The notes under the pieces are model-generated. The model worked only from the letters and a program-made list of their open reading frames with translations, made no database searches and was not told the origin of the DNA. A DNA stretch of 64,000 bases from Megachile rotundata. Lineage: Eukaryota > Arthropoda > Insecta > Hymenoptera > Megachilidae. The position numbers were made by a program, and so were the translations under genes. The stretch spans positions 992,001-1,056,000 of the forward strand of contig NW_027473347.1 in assembly GCF_050947335.1 (NCBI RefSeq), written 5' to 3'. Positions 1 to 18,200 of the stretch are shown here, piece by piece; within the stretch, counting starts at the first letter, position 1, and every line of letters starts with the position of its first letter.

Positions 1-1488
1 CAATTACAATCATACAATCACAATTACAATCACAATCATGCAATCACAATCATACAATCACAAACATACTATCACAATCATACAATCACAATCATACAAT
101 CACAATCATACAATGGCATCCATACAACAACAATCATACAATCACAATCATAAAATCGCAATCATACAATCACAATAATACAGTCACAATCATACAATCA
201 CAATCATACAATCACAGTCATACTACCACTGTCATACAATTACAATCATACAATCACAATTACAATCACAATCATACAATCGCAATCATACAATCACCAT
301 CATACAATCACAATCATACAATCACAATAATACAGTCACTGTCATACCATCACCATCATACAATCGCAATCATGCAGTCACAATTATACAATCACAATCA
401 TACAATCACAATCATACAATCGCAATCAAACAAAAACAATCATACAATCATAATCATACAATCACCATCATACAATCACAGTCGTACGACCACAATCATA
501 CAATCACAATCATAGAAGCACAATAATACAATCACAATAATATAATCACAATAATACAATCACAATAATACAATCACAATAATACAACCACAATAATAAA
601 ATCACAATCATACAATCGCAGTCATTCAATCACAGTCATACAATCACAATCATACATTCACAACAATACAATCACAATCATACAATCGCAATCATACAGT
701 CGCAATCATACAATCACTATCATACAATCACAGTCATACTACCACAGTCATACAATTACAATCATACAATCACAATTACAATCACAATCATACAATCACA
801 ACCATACAATCACAACCATACAATCACAACCATACAATCACAATAATACAGTCACAAACATACAATCGCAATCATACAGTCGCAATCATACAATCTCTAT
901 CATACAATCACAGTCATACTACCACAGTCATACAATTACAATCATACAATCACAATTACAATCACAATCATACAATCACAACCACACAATCACAATCATA
1001 CATTCACAACAATACAATCACAATCATACAATCGCAATCATACAGTCGCAATCATACAATCACTATCATACAATCACAGTCATACTACCACAGTCATACA
1101 ATTACAATCATACAATCACAATCTTACAATCACAAACATACAATCACATTCATACAATCACAATTATACAATCACAATCATGCAATCACAATCATTCAAT
1201 CACAATCATACAATCGCAATCAAACAAAAACAATCATACAATCATAATCATACAATCACCATCATACAATCACAATCATACAATCACAATAATACAGCCA
1301 CAGTCATACAATCACAATTATACAATCACGATCATACAATCGCAATCATACAATCACAACCATACAATCACAATAATACAATCACAAACATACGATCACA
1401 ATCATACAATCGCAATCATACCATCACAATCATACAATCACAATCCTACAAAAATAATCATACCATCACGATCATACAATCGCAATCA
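1..1488 (+). repeat. Left segment: degenerate array with four short units
   Basis: This stretch is 14-mer array before the first S module. It is richer in substituted units than most of the window and has few pure consensus runs. It contains short units at 13, 249, 765 and 945 and a run of ATAATACAATCAC-type units around 510-600. The string holding TACTACCACAGTCA, TACAATTACAATCA and a short unit repeats at about 730-790 and 910-970. Gaps between its short units are 224, 504 and 168 bp, all multiples of 14. No gene or unique sequence was seen. Confidence 0.9.
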
Positions 1489-4400
1489 TACAGTTACAAT
1501 CTCAGAATCACAAACTCACAATCACAATAATACAATCACACCCATAAAATAGCAATCATACATTTACAATCTCCCATAGACAATCATACAATCGCAATCA
1601 TACAGTCGCAATCATACAATCACTATCATACAATTACAATCATACAAGCATAATCCTGCAATCGCTATCATGCAATTACAATCGTACTATCACAATCATA
1701 CAATCACAAGCATACAATCACAATCATACAAACACAATCATACAATCACAATCATACAATCACAATCATACAATCACAATCATACAATCACAATCATACA
1801 AACACAATCACACAATCACAATCATTCAATCACAATCATACAATCGCAATGATATAAATACAATCTCCCAAAAACATTGATACAATCACAATCATACAAT
1901 CACAATAATACAGTCACAATCGTACAATCACGATCATACAATCACAGTCATACTACCACAGTCATACAATTACAATCATACAATCAAAATCTTACAGTCA
2001 CAATCGTACAATCACAATCATACCATCACAATCATACAATCACAATCATACAATTACAATCATACAATCACAATCATACAATCACAATCATACAATCACA
2101 ATCATACAATCACAATCATACAATCACAATCATACAATCACAATCATACAATCACAATCATACAATCACAATCATACATTCACAACAATACAATCACCAT
2201 CATACAACCGCAATCATACAGTCGCAATCATACAATCACTATCATAAAATCACAGTCATACTACCACAGTCATACAATTACAATCATACAATCACAATCT
2301 TACAATCACAAACATACAATCGCAATCATACCATCACAATCATACAATCACAATCATACAAAAATAATCATACCATCACGATCATACAATCGCAATCATA
2401 CAGTTACAATCTCAGAATCACAAACTCACAATCACAATAATACAATCATACCCATAAAATAGCAATCATACATTTACAATCTCCCATAGACAATCATACA
2501 ATCGCAATCATACAGTCGCAATCATACAATCACTATCATACAATTACAATCATACAAGCATAATCCTGCAATCGCTATCATGCAATTACAATCGTACTAT
2601 CACAATCATACAATCACAAGCATACAATCACAATCATACAAACACAATCATACAATCACAATCATACAATCACAATCATACAATCACAATCATACAATCA
2701 TAATCATACAAACACAATCACACAATCACAATCATTCAATCACAATCATACAATCGCAATGGTATAAATACAATCTCCCAAAAACATTGATGCAATCACA
2801 ATCATACAATCACAATAATACAGTCACAATCGTACAATCACAATCATACAATCACAGTCATACTACCACAGTCATACAATTACAATCATACAATCACAAT
2901 CTTACAGTCACAATCGTACAATCACAATCATACAATCACAATCATACAATCACAATCATACAATCACAATCATACAATTACAATCATACAATCACAATCA
3001 TACAATCACAATCATACAATCACAATCATACAATCACAATCATACAATCACAATCATACAATCACAATCATAAAATCACAATCATACAATCACAATCATA
3101 CAATCACAATCATACAATCACAATCATACAATCACAATCATACAATCACAATCATACAATCACAATCATACAATGACAATCATACAATCACCATCATACA
3201 AACACAATCCTGCAATCGCAATCATGGAATAACAATCATGCTGTCGCAATCATAGAAACACACTCAAACAATCAGAATCATACAATCACAGTCATACAAT
3301 TACAATCATGCAATCACAATCATACAATCACAATCATACAATCACAATCATACAATCACAATCATACAATCACAATCATACAATCACAATCATACAATCA
3401 CAATCATACAATCACAATCATACAATCGCAATCATACAATCACAATCATACAATCACAATCATACAGTCACAATCATACAATCACAATCATACAAGAATA
3501 ATCATACCATCACGATCATACAATCGCAATCATACAGTTACAATCTCAGAATCACAAACTCACAATCACAATAATACAATCACACCCATAAAATAGCAAT
3601 CATACATTTACAATCTCCCATAGACAATCATACAATCGCAATCATACAGTCGCAATCATACAATCACTATCATACAATTACAATCATACAAGCATAATCC
3701 TGCAATCGCTATCATGCAATTACAATCGTACTATCACAATCATACAATCACAAGCATACAATCACAATCATACAAACACAATCATACAATCACAATCATA
3801 CAATCACAATCATACAATCACAATCATACAATCATAATCATACAAACACAATCACACAATCACAATCATTCAATCACAATCATACAATCGCAATGGTATA
3901 AATACAATCTCCCAAAAACATTGATACAATCACAATCATACAATCACAATAATACAGTCACAATCGTACAATCACAATCATACAATCACAGTCATACTAC
4001 CACAGTCATACAATTACAATCATACAATCACAATCTTACAGTCACAATCGTACAATCACAATCATACAATCACAATCATACAATCACAATCATACAATTA
4101 CAATCATACAATTACAATCATACAATCACAATCATACAATCACAATCATACAATCACAATCATACAATCACAATCATACAATCACAATCATACAATCACA
4201 ATCATACAATCACAATCATACAATCACAATCATACAATCACAATCATACAATCACAATCATACAATCACAATCATACAAAAATAATCATACCATCACGAT
4301 CATACAATCGCAATCATACAGTTACAATCTCAGAATCACAAACTCACAATCACAATAATACAATCATACCCATAAAATAGCAATCATACATTTACAATCT

Positions 4401-6062
4401 CCCATAGACAATCATACAATCGCAATCATACAGTCGCAATCATACAATCACTATCATACAATTACAATCATACAAGCATAATCCTGCAATCGCTATCATG
4501 CAATTACAATCGTACTATCACAATCATACAATCACAAGCATACAATCACAATCATACAAACACAATCATACAATCACAATCATACAATCACAATCATACA
4601 ATCACAATCATACAATCATAATCATACAAACACAATCACACAATCACAATCATTCAATCACAATCATACAATCGCAATGGTATAAATACAATCTCCCAAA
4701 AACATTGATACAATCACAATCATACAATCACAATAATACAGTCACAATCGTACAATCACAATCATACAATCACAGTCATACTACCACAGTCATACAATTA
4801 CAATCATACAATCACAATCTTACAGTCACAATCGTACAATCACAATCATACAATCACAATCATACAATCACAATCATACAATTACAATCATACAATCACA
4901 ATCATACAATCACAATCATACAATCACAATCATACAATCACAATCATACAATCACAATCATACAATCACAATCATACAATCACAATCATACAATCACAAT
5001 CATACAATCACAATCATACAATCACAATCATACAATCACAATCATACAATCACAATCATACAATCACAATCATACAATCACAATCATACAATCACAATCA
5101 TACAATCACAATCATACAATGACAATCATACAATCACCATCATACAAACACAATCCTGCAATCGCAATCATGGAATAACAATCATGCTGTCGCAATCATA
5201 GAAACACACTCATACAATCAGAATCATACAATCACAGTCATACAATTACAATCATGCAATCACAATCATACAATCACAATCATACTGTCACAATCCTACA
5301 ATCGCAATCATGCAATAACAATCATGCTATCGCAATCATACAATCACACTCATAAAACCAGAATAATACAATCACAATCATACAACCACAATCATACAAA
5401 AACAATCATACAATCACAATCATACAATCACAATCATACAATCACAATCATGCAATCGTAATCATACAATCATAATCATACAATCACAATCATACAATCA
5501 CAATCATACAATCACAATCATACAATCGCAGTCATACAATTACAATCATACAATCACAATTACAATCACAATCATACAATCACAACCATACAATCACAAC
5601 CATACAATCACAATAATACAGTCACAAACATACAATCGCAATCATACAGTCGCAATCATACAATCACTATCATACAATCACAGTCATACTACCACAGTCA
5701 TACAATTACAATCATACAATCACAATTACAATCACAATCATACAATCACAACCATACAATCACAATCATCCATTCACAACAATACAATCACAATCATTCA
5801 ATCACAATCATACAATCACGATCATACAATCGCAATCATACAATCACAACCATACAATCACAATAATACAATCACAAACATACAATCACAATCATACAAT
5901 CGCAATCATACCATCACAATCATACAATCACAATCATACAAAAATAATCATACCATCACGATCATACAATCGCAATCATACAGTTACAATCTCAGAATCA
6001 CAAACTCACAATCACAATAATACAATCACACCCATAAAATAGCAATCATACATTTACAATCT
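1489..6062 (+). repeat. S-bounded higher-order blocks of 910, 1134, 784 and 1662 bp
   Basis: Successive S markers at 1573, 2483, 3617, 4401 and 6063 divide this region into blocks of 910 (65 units), 1134 (81 units), 784 (56 units) and 1662 bp (119 unit slots minus two short units). Each block runs S, T, a consensus run, then G or directly the next S. The 784-bp spacing recurs at 11199-11983 and 18249-19033. A pure run of 16 consensus units lies at 4891-5114. The last block carries short units at 5549 and 5715 and resembles 12.7-13.5 kb with a few whole units gained or lost. Confidence 0.88.
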
Positions 6063-8246
6063 CCCATAGACAATCATACAATCGCAATCATACAGTCGCA
6101 ATCATACAATCACTATCATACAATTACAATCATACAAGCATAATCCTGCAATCGCTATCATGCAATAACAATCGTACTATCACAATCATACAATCACAAG
6201 CATGCAATCACAATCATACAAACACAATCATACAATCACAATCATACAATCACAATCATACTACCACAGTCATACAATTACAATCATACAATCACAATCT
6301 TACAGTCACAATCGTACAATCACAATCATACAATCACAATCATACAATCACAATCATACAATTACAATCATACAATCACAATCATACAATCACAATCATA
6401 CAATCACAATCATACAATCACAATCATACAATCACAATCATACAATCACAATCATACAATCACAATCATACAATCACAATCATACAATCACAATCATACA
6501 ATCACAATCATACATTCACAATCATACAATCACAATCATACAATCACAATCATACAATCACAATAATACAATCACAATCATACAATCACAATCATACAAA
6601 CACAATCACACAATCACAATCATTCAATCACAATCATACAATCGCAATGATATAAATACAATCTCCCAAAAACATTGATACAATCACAATCATACAATCA
6701 CAATAATACAGTCACAATCGTACAATCACAATCATACAATCACAGTCATACTACCACAGTCATACAATTACAATCATACAATCACAATCTTACAGTCACA
6801 AGCGTACAATCACAATCATACAATCACAATCATACAATCACAATCATACAATCACAATCATACAATTACAATCATACAATCACAATCATACAATCACAAT
6901 CATACAATCACAATCATACAATCACAATCATACAATCACAATCATACAATCACAATCATACAATCACAATCATACAATCACAATCATACATTCACAATCA
7001 TACAATCACAATCATACAATCACAATCATACAATCACAATAATACAATCACAATCATACAATCACAATCATACAATCACAATCATACATTCACAACAATA
7101 CAATCACCATCATACAACCGCAATCATACAGTCGCAATCATACAATCACTATCATAAAATCACAGTCATACTACCACAGTCATACAATTACAATCATACA
7201 ATCACAATCTTACAATCACAAACATACAATCACATTCATACAATCACAATCATACAATCACAATCATGCAATCACAATCATTCAATCACAATCATACAAT
7301 CGCAATCAAACAAAAACAATCATACAATCACAATAATACAGCCACAGTCATACAATCACAATCATACAATCACAATTATACAATCACGATCATACATTCA
7401 CAACAATACAATCACAATCATACAATCGCAATCATACAATCACTATCATACAATCACAGTCATACTACCACAGTCATACAATTACAATCATACAATCACA
7501 ACCTTACAATCACAAACATACAATCACATTCATACAATCACAATTATACAATCACAATCATGCAATCACAATCATTCAATCACAATCATACAATCGCAAT
7601 CAAACAAAAACAATCATACAATCATAATCATACAATCACCATCATACAAACACAATCATACAATCACAATAATACAGCCACAGTCATACAATCACAATCA
7701 TACAATCACAATGATACAATCACGATCATACAATCGCAATCATACAATCACAACCATACAATCACAATAATACAATCACAAACATACAATCACAATCATA
7801 CAATCGCAATCATACCATCACAATCATACAATTACAATCCTACAAAAATAATCATACCATCACGATCATACAATCGCAATCATACAGTTACAATCTCAGA
7901 ATCACAAACTCACAATCACAATAATACAATCACACCCATAAAATAGCAATCATACATTTACAATCTCCCATAGACAATCATACAATCGCAATCATACAGT
8001 CGCAATCATACAATCACTATCATACAATTACAATCATACAAGCATAATCCTGCAGTCGCTATCATGCAATTACAATCGTACTATCACAATCATACAATCA
8101 CAAGCATACAATCACAATCATACAAACACAATCATACAATCACAATCATACAATCACAATCATACAATCACAATCATACAATCACAATCATACAATCACA
8201 ATCATACAAACACAACCACACAATCACAATCATTCAATCACAATCA
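6063..8246 (+). repeat. Partial older higher-order copy (offset about 7.5 kb)
   Basis: From about 6.2 to 7.8 kb this matches 13.7-15.3 kb at an offset of 7484 to 7498 bp, with scattered substitutions. Examples are CACAATCA before the F module at 7561 against CACAGTCA at 15059, and ATCACGATCA near 7382 against ATCGCGATCA near 14880. The left end differs, with CAATAACAATCG near 6164 where the later copy has CAATTACAATCG. It therefore represents an earlier duplication round than the perfect 7050-bp pair beside it. It contains S at 6063 and 7967, T at 6651, and F at 7267 and 7561. Confidence 0.82.
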
Positions 8247-11200
8247 TACAATCGCAATGATATAAATACAATCTCCCAAAAATATTGATACAATCACAAT
8301 CATACAATCACAATAATACAGTCACAATCGTACAATCACAATCATACAATCACAGTCATACTACCACAGTCATACAATTACAATCATACAATCACAATTA
8401 CAATCACAATCATACAATCACAACCATACAATCACAATCATCCATTCACAACAATACAATCACAATCATTCAATCACAATCATACAATCACAATCATACA
8501 ATCACAATCATACAAACACAATCACACAATCACAATCATTCAATCACAATCATACAATCGCAATGATATAAATACAATCTCCCAAAAACATTGATACAAT
8601 CACAATCATACAATCACAATAATACAGTCACAATCGTACAATCACGATCATACAATCACAGTCATACTACCACAGTCATACAATTACAATCATACAATCA
8701 AAATCTTACAGTCACAATCGTACAATCACAATCATACCATCACAATCATACAATCACAATCATACAATTACAATCATACAATCACAATCATACAATCACA
8801 ATCATACAATCACAATCATACAATCACAATCATACAATCACAATCATACAATCACAATCATACATTCACAACAATACAATCACCATCATACAACCGCAAT
8901 CATACAGTCGCAATCATACAATCACTATCATAAAATCACAGTCATACTACCACAGTCATACAATTACAATCATACAATCACAATCTTACAATCACAAACA
9001 TACAATCGCAATCATACCATCACAATCATACAATCACAATCATACAAAAATAATCATACCATCACGATCATACAATCGCAATCATACAGTTACAATCTCA
9101 GAATCACAAACTCACAATCACAATAATACAATCATACCCATAAAATAGCAATCATACATTTACAATCTCCCATAGACAATCATACAATCGCAATCATACA
9201 GTCGCAATCATACAATCACTATCATACAATTACAATCATACAAGCATAATCCTGCAATCGCTATCATGCAATTACAATCGTACTATCACAATCATACAAT
9301 CACAAGCATACAATCACAATCATACAAACACAATCATACAATCACAATCATACAATCACAATCATACAATCACAATCATACAATCACAATCATACAAACA
9401 CAATCACACAATCACAATCATTCAATCACAATCATACAATCGCAATGATATAAATACAATCTCCCAAAAACATTGATACAATCACAATCATACAATCACA
9501 ATAATACAGTCACAATCGTACAATCACGATCATACAATCACAGTCATACTACCACAGTCATACAATTACAATCATACAATCAAAATCTTACAGTCACAAT
9601 CGTACAATCACAATCATACCATCACAATCATACAATCACAATCATACAATTACAATCATACAATCACAATCATACAATCACAATCATACAATCACAATCA
9701 TACAATCACAATCATACAATCACAATCATACATTCACAACAATACAATCACCATCATACAACCGCAATCATACAGTCGCAATCATACAATCACTATCATA
9801 AAATCACAGTCATACTACCACAGTCATACAATTACAATCATACAATCACAATCTTACAATCACAAACATACAATCGCAATCATACCATCACAATCATACA
9901 ATCACAATCATACAAAAATAATCATACCATCACGATCATACAATCGCAATCATACAGTTACAATCTCAGAATCACAAACTCACAATCACAATAATACAAT
10001 CATACCCATAAAATAGCAATCATACATTTACAATCTCCCATAGACAATCATACAATCGCAATCATACAGTCGCAATCATACAATCACTATCATACAATTA
10101 CAATCATACAAGCATAATCCTGCAATCGCTATCATGCAATTACAATCGTACTATCACAATCATACAATCACAAGCATACAATCACAATCATACAAACACA
10201 ATCATACAATCACAATCATACAATCACAATCATACAATCACAATCATACAATCATAATCATACAAACACAATCACACAATCACAATCATTCAATCACAAT
10301 CATACAATCGCAATGGTATAAATACAATCTCCCAAAAACATTGATACAATCACAATCATACAATCACAATAATACAGTCACAATCGTACAATCACAATCA
10401 TACAATCACAGTCATACTACCACAGTCATACAATTACAATCATACAATCACAATCTTACAGTCACAATCGTACAATCACAATCATACAATCACAATCATA
10501 CAATCACAATCATACAATCACAATCATACAATTACAATCATACAATCACAATCATACAATCACAATCATACAATCACAATCATACAATCACAATCATACA
10601 ATCACAATCATACAATCACAATCATACAATCACAATCATACAATCACAATCATACAATCACAATCATACAATCACAATCATACAATCACAATCATACAAT
10701 CACAATCATACAATCACAATCATACAATGACAATCATACAATCACCATCATACAAACACAATCCTGCAATCGCAATCATGGAATAACAATCATGCTGTCG
10801 CAATCATAGAAACACACTCATACAATCAGAATCATACAATCACAGTCATACAATTACAATCATGCAATCACAATCATACAATCACAATCATACAATCACA
10901 ATCATACAATCACAATCATACAATCACAATCATACAATCACAATCATACAATCACAATCATACAATCACAATCATACAATCACAATCATACAATCACAAT
11001 CATACAATCGCAATCATACAATCACAATCATACAATCACAATCATACAGTCACAATCATACAATCACAATCATACAAAAATAATCATACCATCACGATCA
11101 TACAATCGCAATCATACAGTTACAATCTCAGAATCACAAACTCACAATCACAATAATACAATCACACCCATAAAATAGCAATCATACATTTACAATCTCC

Positions 11201-14200
11201 CATAGACAATCATACAATCGCAATCATACAGTCGCAATCATACAATCACTATCATACAATTACAATCATACAAGCATAATCCTGCAATCGCTATCATGCA
11301 ATTACAATCGTACTATCACAATCATACAATCACAAGCATACAATCACAATCATACAAACACAATCATACAATCACAATCATACAATCACAATCATACAAT
11401 CACAATCATACAATCATAATCATACAAACACAATCACACAATCACAATCATTCAATCACAATCATACAATCGCAATGGTATAAATACAATCTCCCAAAAA
11501 CATTGATACAATCACAATCATACAATCACAATAATACAGTCACAATCGTACAATCACAATCATACAATCACAGTCATACTACCACAGTCATACAATTACA
11601 ATCATACAATCACAATCTTACAGTCACAATCGTACAATCACAATCATACAATCACAATCATACAATCACAATCATACAATTACAATCATACAATCACAAT
11701 CATACAATCACAATCATACAATCACAATCATACAATCACAATCATACAATCACAATCATACAATCACAATCATACAATCACAATCATACAATCACAATCA
11801 TACAATCACAATCATACAATCACAATCATACAATCACAATCATACAATCACAATCATACAAAAATAATCATACCATCACGATCATACAATCGCAATCATA
11901 CAGTTACAATCTCAGAATCACAAACTCACAATCACAATAATACAATCATACCCATAAAATAGCAATCATACATTTACAATCTCCCATAGACAATCATACA
12001 ATCGCAATCATACAGTCGCAATCATACAATCACTATCATACAATTACAATCATACAAGCATAATCCTGCAATCGCTATCATGCAATTACAATCGTACTAT
12101 CACAATCATACAATCACAAGCATACAATCACAATCATACAAACACAATCATACAATCACAATCATACAATCACAATCATACAATCACAATCATACAATCA
12201 TAATCATACAAACACAATCACACAATCACAATCATTCAATCACAATCATACAATCGCAATGGTATAAATACAATCTCCCAAAAACATTGATACAATCACA
12301 ATCATACAATCACAATAATACAGTCACAATCGTACAATCACAATCATACAATCACAGTCATACTACCACAGTCATACAATTACAATCATACAATCACAAT
12401 CTTACAGTCACAATCGTACAATCACAATCATACAATCACAATCATACAATCACAATCATACAATTACAATCATACAATCACAATCATACAATCACAATCA
12501 TACAATCACAATCATACAATCACAATCATACAATCACAATCATACAATCACAATCATACAATCACAATCATACAATCACAATCATACAATCACAATCATA
12601 CAATCACAATCATACAATCACAATCATACAATCACAATCATACAATCACAATCATACAATCACAATCATACAATCACAATCATACAATCACAATCATACA
12701 ATGACAATCATACAATCACCATCATACAAACACAATCCTGCAATCGCAATCATGGAATAACAATCATGCTGTCGCAATCATAGAAACACACTCATACAAT
12801 CAGAATCATACAATCACAGTCATACAATTACAATCATGCAATCACAATCATACAATCACAATCATACTGTCACAATCCTACAATCGCAATCATGCAATAA
12901 CAATCATGCTATCGCAATCATACAATCACACTCATAAAACCAGAATAATACAATCACAATCATACAACCACAATCATACAAAAACAATCATACAATCACA
13001 ATCATACAATCACAATCATGCAATCGTAATCATACAATCATAATCATACAATCACAATCATACAATCACAATCATACAATCACAATCATACAATCGCAGT
13101 CATACAATTACAATCATACAATCACAATTACAATCACAATCATACAATCACAACCATACAATCACAACCATACAATCACAATAATACAGTCACAAACATA
13201 CAATCGCAATCATACAGTCGCAATCATACAATCACTATCATACAATCACAGTCATACTACCACAGTCATACAATTACAATCATACAATCACAATTACAAT
13301 CACAATCATACAATCACAACCATACAATCACAATCATCCATTCACAACAATACAATCACAATCATTCAATCACAATCATACAATCGCAATCATACCATCA
13401 CAATCATACAATCACAATCATACAAAAATAATCATACCATCACGATCATACAATCGCAATCATACAGTTACAATCTCAGAATCACAAACTCACAATCACA
13501 ATAATACAATCACACCCATAAAATAGCAATCATACATTTACAATCTCCCATAGACAATCATACAATCGCAATCATACAGTCGCAATCATACAATCACTAT
13601 CATACAATTACAATCATACAAGCATAATCCTGCAATCGCTATCATGCAATTACAATCGTACTATCACAATCATACAATCACAAGCATGCAATCACAATCA
13701 TACAAACACAATCATACAATCACAATCATACAATCACAATCATACTACCACAGTCATACAATTACAATCATACAATCACAATCTTACAGTCACAATCGTA
13801 CAATCACAATCATACAATCACAATCATACAATCACAATCATACAATTACAATCATACCATCACAATCATACAATCACAATCATACAATCACAATCATACA
13901 ATCACAATCATACAATCACAATCATACAATCACAATCATACAATCACAATCATACAATCACAATCATACAATCACAATCATACAATCACAATCATACAAT
14001 CACAATCATACATTCACAATCATACAATCACAATCATACAATCACAATCATACAATCACAATAATACAATCACAATCATACAATCACAATCATACAAACA
14101 CAATCACACAATCACAATCATTCAATCACAATCATACAATCGCAATGATATAAATACAATCTCCCAAAAACATTGATACAATCACAATCATACAATCACA

Positions 14201-15296
14201 ATAATACAGTCACAATCGTACAATCACAATCATACAATCACAGTCATACTACCACAGTCATACAATTACAATCATACAATCACAATCTTACAGTCACAAG
14301 CGTACAATCACAATCATACAATCACAATCATACAATCACAATCATACAATCACAATCATACAATTACAATCATACAATCACAATCATACAATCACAATCA
14401 TACAATCACAATCATACAATCACAATCATACAATCACAATCATACAATCACAATCATACAATCACAATCATACAATCACAATCATACATTCACAATCATA
14501 CAATCACAATCATACAATCACAATCATACAATCACAATAATACAATCACAATCATACAATCACAATCATACAATCACAATCATACATTCACAACAATACA
14601 ATCACCATCATACAACCGCAATCATACAGTCGCAATCATACAATCACTATCATAAAATCACAGTCATACTACCACAGTCATACAATTACAATCATACAAT
14701 CACAATCTTACAATCACAAACATACAATCACATTCATACAATCACAATCATACAATCACAATCATGCAATCACAATCATTCAATCACAATCATACAATCG
14801 CAATCAAACAAAAACAATCATACAATCACAATAATACAGCCACAGTCATACAATCACAATCATACAATCACAATTATACAATCGCGATCATACATTCACA
14901 ACAATACAATCACAATCATACAATCGCAATCATACAATCACTATCATACAATCACAGTCATACTACCACAGTCATACAATTACAATCATACAATCACAAC
15001 CTTACAATCACAAACATACAATCACATTCATACAATCACAATTATACAATCACAGTCATGCAATCACAATCATTCAATCACAATCATACAATCGCAATCA
15101 AACAAAAACAATCATACAATCATAATCATACAATCACCATCATACAAACACAATCATACAATCACAATAATACAGCCACAGTCATACAATCACAATCATA
15201 CAATCACAATGATACAATCACGATCATACAATCGCAATCATACAATCACAACCATACAATCACAATAATACAATCACAAACATACAATCACAATCA
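8247..15296 (+). repeat. 7050-bp direct duplication, copy 1
   Basis: This segment is followed at once by a second copy at offset 7050. Every module, short unit and variant I compared matches: S at 9169, 10037, 11199, 11983 and 13547; T at 8261, 8567, 9449, 10317, 11479, 12263 and 14149; short units at 8387, 13117 and 13283. Its length is 504 unit slots minus 6 bp for three short units. The boundary lies in a string ending CATACAATCGCAAT that is shared at both ends, so the exact breakpoint is ambiguous by about two units. It contains a 16-unit consensus run at 12473-12696. Confidence 0.88.
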
Positions 15297-18200
15297 TACA
15301 ATCGCAATGATATAAATACAATCTCCCAAAAATATTGATACAATCACAATCATACAATCACAATAATACAGTCACAATCGTACAATCACAATCATACAAT
15401 CACAGTCATACTACCACAGTCATACAATTACAATCATACAATCACAATTACAATCACAATCATACAATCACAACCATACAATCACAATCATCCATTCACA
15501 ACAATACAATCACAATCATTCAATCACAATCATACAATCACAATCATACAATCACAATCATACAAACACAATCACACAATCACAATCATTCAATCACAAT
15601 CATACAATCGCAATGATATAAATACAATCTCCCAAAAACATTGATACAATCACAATCATACAATCACAATAATACAGTCACAATCGTACAATCACGATCA
15701 TACAATCACAGTCATACTACCACAGTCATACAATTACAATCATACAATCAAAATCTTACAGTCACAATCGTACAATCACAATCATACCATCACAATCATA
15801 CAATCACAATCATACAATTACAATCATACAATCACAATCATACAATCACAATCATACAATCACAATCATACAATCACAATCATACAATCACAATCATACA
15901 ATCACAATCATACATTCACAACAATACAATCACCATCATACAACCGCAATCATACAGTCGCAATCATACAATCACTATCATAAAATCACAGTCATACTAC
16001 CACAGTCATACAATTACAATCATACAATCACAATCTTACAATCACAAACATACAATCGCAATCATACCATCACAATCATACAATCACAATCATACAAAAA
16101 TAATCATACCATCACGATCATACAATCGCAATCATACAGTTACAATCTCAGAATCACAAACTCACAATCACAATAATACAATCATACCCATAAAATAGCA
16201 ATCATACATTTACAATCTCCCATAGACAATCATACAATCGCAATCATACAGTCGCAATCATACAATCACTATCATACAATTACAATCATACAAGCATAAT
16301 CCTGCAATCGCTATCATGCAATTACAATCGTACTATCACAATCATACAATCACAAGCATACAATCACAATCATACAAACACAATCATACAATCACAATCA
16401 TACAATCACAATCATACAATCACAATCATACAATCACAATCATACAAACACAATCACACAATCACAATCATTCAATCACAATCATACAATCGCAATGATA
16501 TAAATACAATCTCCCAAAAACATTGATACAATCACAATCATACAATCACAATAATACAGTCACAATCGTACAATCACGATCATACAATCACAGTCATACT
16601 ACCACAGTCATACAATTACAATCATACAATCAAAATCTTACAGTCACAATCGTACAATCACAATCATACCATCACAATCATACAATCACAATCATACAAT
16701 TACAATCATACAATCACAATCATACAATCACAATCATACAATCACAATCATACAATCACAATCATACAATCACAATCATACATTCACAACAATACAATCA
16801 CCATCATACAACCGCAATCATACAGTCGCAATCATACAATCACTATCATAAAATCACAGTCATACTACCACAGTCATACAATTACAATCATACAATCACA
16901 ATCTTACAATCACAAACATACAATCGCAATCATACCATCACAATCATACAATCACAATCATACAAAAATAATCATACCATCACGATCATACAATCGCAAT
17001 CATACAGTTACAATCTCAGAATCACAAACTCACAATCACAATAATACAATCATACCCATAAAATAGCAATCATACATTTACAATCTCCCATAGACAATCA
17101 TACAATCGCAATCATACAGTCGCAATCATACAATCACTATCATACAATTACAATCATACAAGCATAATCCTGCAATCGCTATCATGCAATTACAATCGTA
17201 CTATCACAATCATACAATCACAAGCATACAATCACAATCATACAAACACAATCATACAATCACAATCATACAATCACAATCATACAATCACAATCATACA
17301 ATCATAATCATACAAACACAATCACACAATCACAATCATTCAATCACAATCATACAATCGCAATGGTATAAATACAATCTCCCAAAAACATTGATACAAT
17401 CACAATCATACAATCACAATAATACAGTCACAATCGTACAATCACAATCATACAATCACAGTCATACTACCACAGTCATACAATTACAATCATACAATCA
17501 CAATCTTACAGTCACAATCGTACAATCACAATCATACAATCACAATCATACAATCACAATCATACAATCACAATCATACAATTACAATCATACAATCACA
17601 ATCATACAATCACAATCATACAATCACAATCATACAATCACAATCATACAATCACAATCATACAATCACAATCATACAATCACAATCATACAATCACAAT
17701 CATACAATCACAATCATACAATCACAATCATACAATCACAATCATACAATCACAATCATACAATCACAATCATACAATGACAATCATACAATCACCATCA
17801 TACAAACACAATCCTGCAATCGCAATCATGGAATAACAATCATGCTGTCGCAATCATAGAAACACACTCATACAATCAGAATCATACAATCACAGTCATA
17901 CAATTACAATCATGCAATCACAATCATACAATCACAATCATACAATCACAATCATACAATCACAATCATACAATCACAATCATACAATCACAATCATACA
18001 ATCACAATCATACAATCACAATCATACAATCACAATCATACAATCACAATCATACAATCGCAATCATACAATCACAATCATACAATCACAATCATACAGT
18101 CACAATCATACAATCACAATCATACAAAAATAATCATACCATCACGATCATACAATCGCAATCATACAGTTACAATCTCAGAATCACAAACTCACAATCA

